From contig NZ_VIWV01000002.1 of assembly GCF_007829875.1 (NCBI RefSeq), positions 62,001 to 126,000 of the forward strand: 64,000 nt of DNA. The letters run 5' to 3'. The notes beneath the pieces are model-generated. The model had not been told where the DNA came from. It was given only the letters and a program-made list of their open reading frames with translations, and searched no databases. Shown one piece after another: positions 61,880 to 64,000 of the stretch (position 1 is the stretch's first letter; each line of letters starts with the position of its first letter). Source of the DNA: Streptomyces capillispiralis (lineage in GTDB: Bacteria > Actinomycetota > Actinomycetes > Streptomycetales > Streptomycetaceae). A program made the position numbers and the translations under genes.

Positions 61880-62065
61880 TCACGCCGGTCCGCACTGGTG
61901 GCAGCGCACTGTTCGGGTGAAGCGACGCGGGGCGCCCAGCAGGGGTCCCTGCCTGCCGCCGGCCGTGACGTGCGCGTGTTCGCCGCAGACGGCGGCACCA
62001 CAGCCGAGGCAGATACCGACGGCCGTCGTGGCCATGTCCCGCGGACGGCAATCCAGACACTGCAT
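61880..62065 (-). CDS. Small cysteine-rich DUF2180-like protein
   Basis: 61 aa (ATG 62,065). Contains C3-x2-C6, C19-x2-C22, C27-x2-H30-x-H32 and C55-x2-C58, which can bind two zinc ions. It resembles the DUF2180 family common in Streptomyces. 40 nt upstream of hemC in the same direction. Confidence 0.8.
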   Translation of the reverse strand: MQCLDCRPRDMATTAVGICLGCGAAVCGEHAHVTAGGRQGPLLGAPRRFTRTVRCHQCGPA

Positions 62066-62096
62066 CAGTACTCCTCGGGCGGGGACGACGGCGACC

Positions 62097-62624
62097 TCAC
62101 CGGTCGGTGCGGGCGGGTGGGAGTGGCGTAGGTGCGGCATAGCTGCCGTCGTGGCGTATCAGCGCGGGGGCTTCCTCCCGGATCCCCCCGGCGTCGACCT
62201 CACCGATGACCAGGACGTGGTCACCGGCGGGGTACCGGGCGACGATGCGTGCGCTGAGCCAGGCCGGCACGGCCGACAGGATCGGCAGTCCGTCGTGCTC
62301 CAGCAGGCGGGCCGTCCCGGCGAACCGGTCGGTACCGCTGCGCGCGAACCGGTCCGCGAGCCCCGCGTCGTCCGAGCCCAGCAAGTGGACGGCGAAGCGG
62401 TCGGCCCGCTCCACGGCGGGTGCGACGGAGGCCCGGGCCGCCACGCAGAAGGAGATCAGCGCGGGGTCCAGCGAAACGGAGCAGAAGGACGTCGCGGTGA
62501 AGCCCGCGGGCCCGGGGACGGTGATGACGGTGACTCCGGCCGCGTGGCGCCGCAGAGTACGGCGCAGGAGGGCCGCTTTGGTGGGGTGCGTGCCTTCCCG
62601 GGACGACATGACGGTCCGGTACAT
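62097..62624 (-). CDS. Flavin reductase-family protein (FMN-binding split barrel)
   Basis: 175 aa; ATG 62,624 behind GGAGGAACAGC. Family motifs: GVTVITVPGPAGFTATSFCSVSLDP, FAVHLLG and ADRFA. It probably supplies reduced flavin to a monooxygenase, or is a stand-alone NAD(P)H:flavin oxidoreductase; no monooxygenase gene is adjacent. Same direction as DUF2180-hemC with a 31-nt gap. Confidence 0.88.
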   Translation of the reverse strand: MYRTVMSSREGTHPTKAALLRRTLRRHAAGVTVITVPGPAGFTATSFCSVSLDPALISFCVAARASVAPAVERADRFAVHLLGSDDAGLADRFARSGTDRFAGTARLLEHDGLPILSAVPAWLSARIVARYPAGDHVLVIGEVDAGGIREEAPALIRHDGSYAAPTPLPPARTDR

Positions 62625-62674
62625 GCTGTTCCTCCGCTCGCCTCGCATCCTGGCGTGCCCGTGGACGAAGCCCT

Positions 62675-62703
62675 CTGGGAGAGGGGCCGGGACCCCCTCC
62701 CAG
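62675..62703 (-). terminator. Terminator-like hairpin after the DapA-family gene
   Basis: CTGGGAG-A-GGGG, loop CCGGGA, CCCC-CTCCCAG: 11 base pairs with one bulge, 18 nt past the stop of the aldolase on the minus strand. No strong T run, but the best hairpin in this part of the window. Confidence 0.55.
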
Positions 62704-62720
62704 GGGACGGCTGTCGGTCC

Positions 62721-63635
62721 TCAGGCCGTGCTGTCCACGAGGGGGTGCGCCGACAGGTGGTCGAGCATCTCCTGGAGCCGCTCGGTCTCCTTGTCCGGCA
62801 GGGGCAGCAGCGGCGTCCGCGGGTAACCGGCCTCGCGATCCTGGATCTGCAGTCCCGCCTTGATGGCCCGCGGCAGGCCGTAGCCGACGATGAACTGCAG
62901 GAACGGCAGCAGTTCCGCGAGGATGGCATCGGCCCGCTCGTCGTCCCCGCCCGTCGCCGCGGCGTACAGCTCCAGGGCCCACCGCGGGACCAGGCAGGGC
63001 GATGCGGTGCACCAGCCGACGGCGCCGGAGCGGAAGGCCTCGAGCGCGACCGGGTTGTTGCCGTTGTAGACCGACAGCGCACCGTCGGACAGTTCACGGA
63101 TGGCGCGGAAGCGGGCGACGTCGCCGGAGCTCTCCTTGACCATGGTCAGGTTCGGGATCTTGCGCGCGAGGGCGACCACGGTCTCCGGCCGCAGGTCCAC
63201 GCCGCTGGTGCCCGGGTTGTTGTAGAGCATCAGCGGAAGGTCGGTGGCTGCCGCCACCGCGGCGTAGTGCCGCTCGAGTTCCGCCTCCGTCAGCTGCCAG
63301 TACACCTGCGGAAGCACCATGATCGCGGTGGCTCCGTTGCGAGCCGCCACACGGGCCCGGCGAACCGTGCCCTCCGTGCTCCAGTGCGAGACGCCGACCA
63401 GGGTGGGAACCCTCTTCGCGACGGTCTGCAGGGTGGTCTCGCAGACGGCGTCCCACTCGTCCTCGCGGAGGTAGGCGCTCTCACCGGTGCTGCCCAGCGG
63501 GGCGACGGCGTGACTGCCCGCGGCCACCAGGTCCTCGGTGAGCCGGCTCAGCGCGGCGAGGTCGACCTCGCCGGTGACCGTGTCGAAGGGCGTGATGGGG
63601 TAGGAGATGACGCCCTTCAGGGGCGGGTTCGCCAT
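62721..63635 (-). CDS. Dihydrodipicolinate synthase/N-acetylneuraminate lyase-family aldolase
   Basis: 304 aa TIM barrel. GSTGES phosphate/carboxylate loop (48-53), Tyr138 (LYNNPG) and Schiff-base Lys167 (MVKESSGD) are intact. Coupling by TGATG to an upstream class II aldolase gene points to catabolism of a sugar acid or keto acid rather than lysine synthesis. Substrate unknown. Confidence 0.92.
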   Translation of the reverse strand: MANPPLKGVISYPITPFDTVTGEVDLAALSRLTEDLVAAGSHAVAPLGSTGESAYLREDEWDAVCETTLQTVAKRVPTLVGVSHWSTEGTVRRARVAARNGATAIMVLPQVYWQLTEAELERHYAAVAAATDLPLMLYNNPGTSGVDLRPETVVALARKIPNLTMVKESSGDVARFRAIRELSDGALSVYNGNNPVALEAFRSGAVGWCTASPCLVPRWALELYAAATGGDDERADAILAELLPFLQFIVGYGLPRAIKAGLQIQDREAGYPRTPLLPLPDKETERLQEMLDHLSAHPLVDSTA

Positions 63636-64000
63636 CAGAGTTCCACCGTGCCCGAGACGCAGTCGGGGTGGTTGCGCAGGGCCCGGCGCGCGTAGTAGGC
63701 GAAGTTCGCCTTGTTGCGGCGGTCGGTGGAGGTCCAGTCGTGGGCCTCACGGGCCAGTTCCGGGTCCAGCGGCTGGAGGGTGCCCGCCGCCATCGCGAGG
63801 AGCTGGAGGCGCGCGGCGCGCTCGATGAGCATCGCCAGGTTGCAGGCCTCCTCGACGGTGGCTCCGGTCACCAGCTGGCCGTGATGGGCCAGGAGGATGG
63901 CGCGCTTGGCACCGAGGGCGCCGGCGATGATCTCGCCCTCCTCGTTGCCCACGGGGACGCCCGGCCACGTCTTGAGGAAGGCGCAGTCGTCGTACAGGGG
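63635..64000 (-). CDS. Class II aldolase/adducin-family protein (5' part beyond window)
   Basis: C-terminal 121 residues; the frame is open through base 64,000. Contains EEGEIIAGALGAKRAILLAHHGQL, the zinc-binding HHG motif of fuculose/ribulose-phosphate aldolase-like enzymes, and a C-terminal helix pair. Stop overlaps the DapA-family start by one base (TGATG). Confidence 0.88.
   Translation of the reverse strand, partial: PLYDDCAFLKTWPGVPVGNEEGEIIAGALGAKRAILLAHHGQLVTGATVEEACNLAMLIERAARLQLLAMAAGTLQPLDPELAREAHDWTSTDRRNKANFAYYARRALRNHPDCVSGTVEL

Overview
The window is high-GC actinobacterial DNA, most likely from a Streptomyces or close relative. The basis is a very strong G/C third-position bias, frequent GTG and TTG starts behind GGAGG-like ribosome binding sites, and typical Streptomyces families: WXG100 proteins, an RsbW-like ATPase, XRE-cupin, MocR and DUF2180. 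I see no tRNA, rRNA, insertion sequence or CRISPR array.

Bases 1-49,410 (minus strand, apart from eccC) and 49,485-52,793 (plus) form a type VII secretion (T7SS/ESX-like) locus. A minus-strand operon runs eccD (43,893), eccB, two WXG100-type proteins, a 166-aa helical protein, a 1,070-aa coiled-coil protein, a YbaB-like protein, a 123-aa W-Y-G protein, and finally one gigantic gene. That gene starts at a TTG at 35,442 and is still open at base 1, at least 11,814 codons. eccC (three FtsK-type ATPase domains) diverges from eccD. mycP and an EccA-like protein (beta-helix plus two AAA domains) follow. No eccE is visible.

The giant protein is the striking part. Its N-terminus resembles T7SS-exported toxins, followed by a Pro/Thr linker. 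After that it is a mosaic: six His-Gly...Cys modules with 43-48 residues between H and C (clan CD-like, similar in logic to MARTX autoprocessing domains); two nearly identical HExxH zincin-like modules; a long beta-rich block; a coiled coil; a papain-fold toxin-like Cys-His-Asp domain; a pierisin/scabin-like ADP-ribosyltransferase; and tandem R-S-E ADP-ribosyltransferase units, a third of which begins at the left edge. My inference is a T7SS-exported, self-processing multi-effector toxin, an actinobacterial counterpart of MARTX.

Bases 52,881-64,000 are ordinary chromosomal genes: an RsbW-like ATPase; a beta/alpha-barrel protein; a divergent ahpD-like/MarR pair with a clear tandem operator; an XRE-cupin regulator beside a decayed catalase with palindromic operators; a PLP-linked cluster (YggS, glutamine amidotransferase and a small coupled protein, divergent from a MocR regulator); hemC with DUF2180 and a flavin reductase; and a DapA-family aldolase coupled to a class II aldolase that runs off the right edge.
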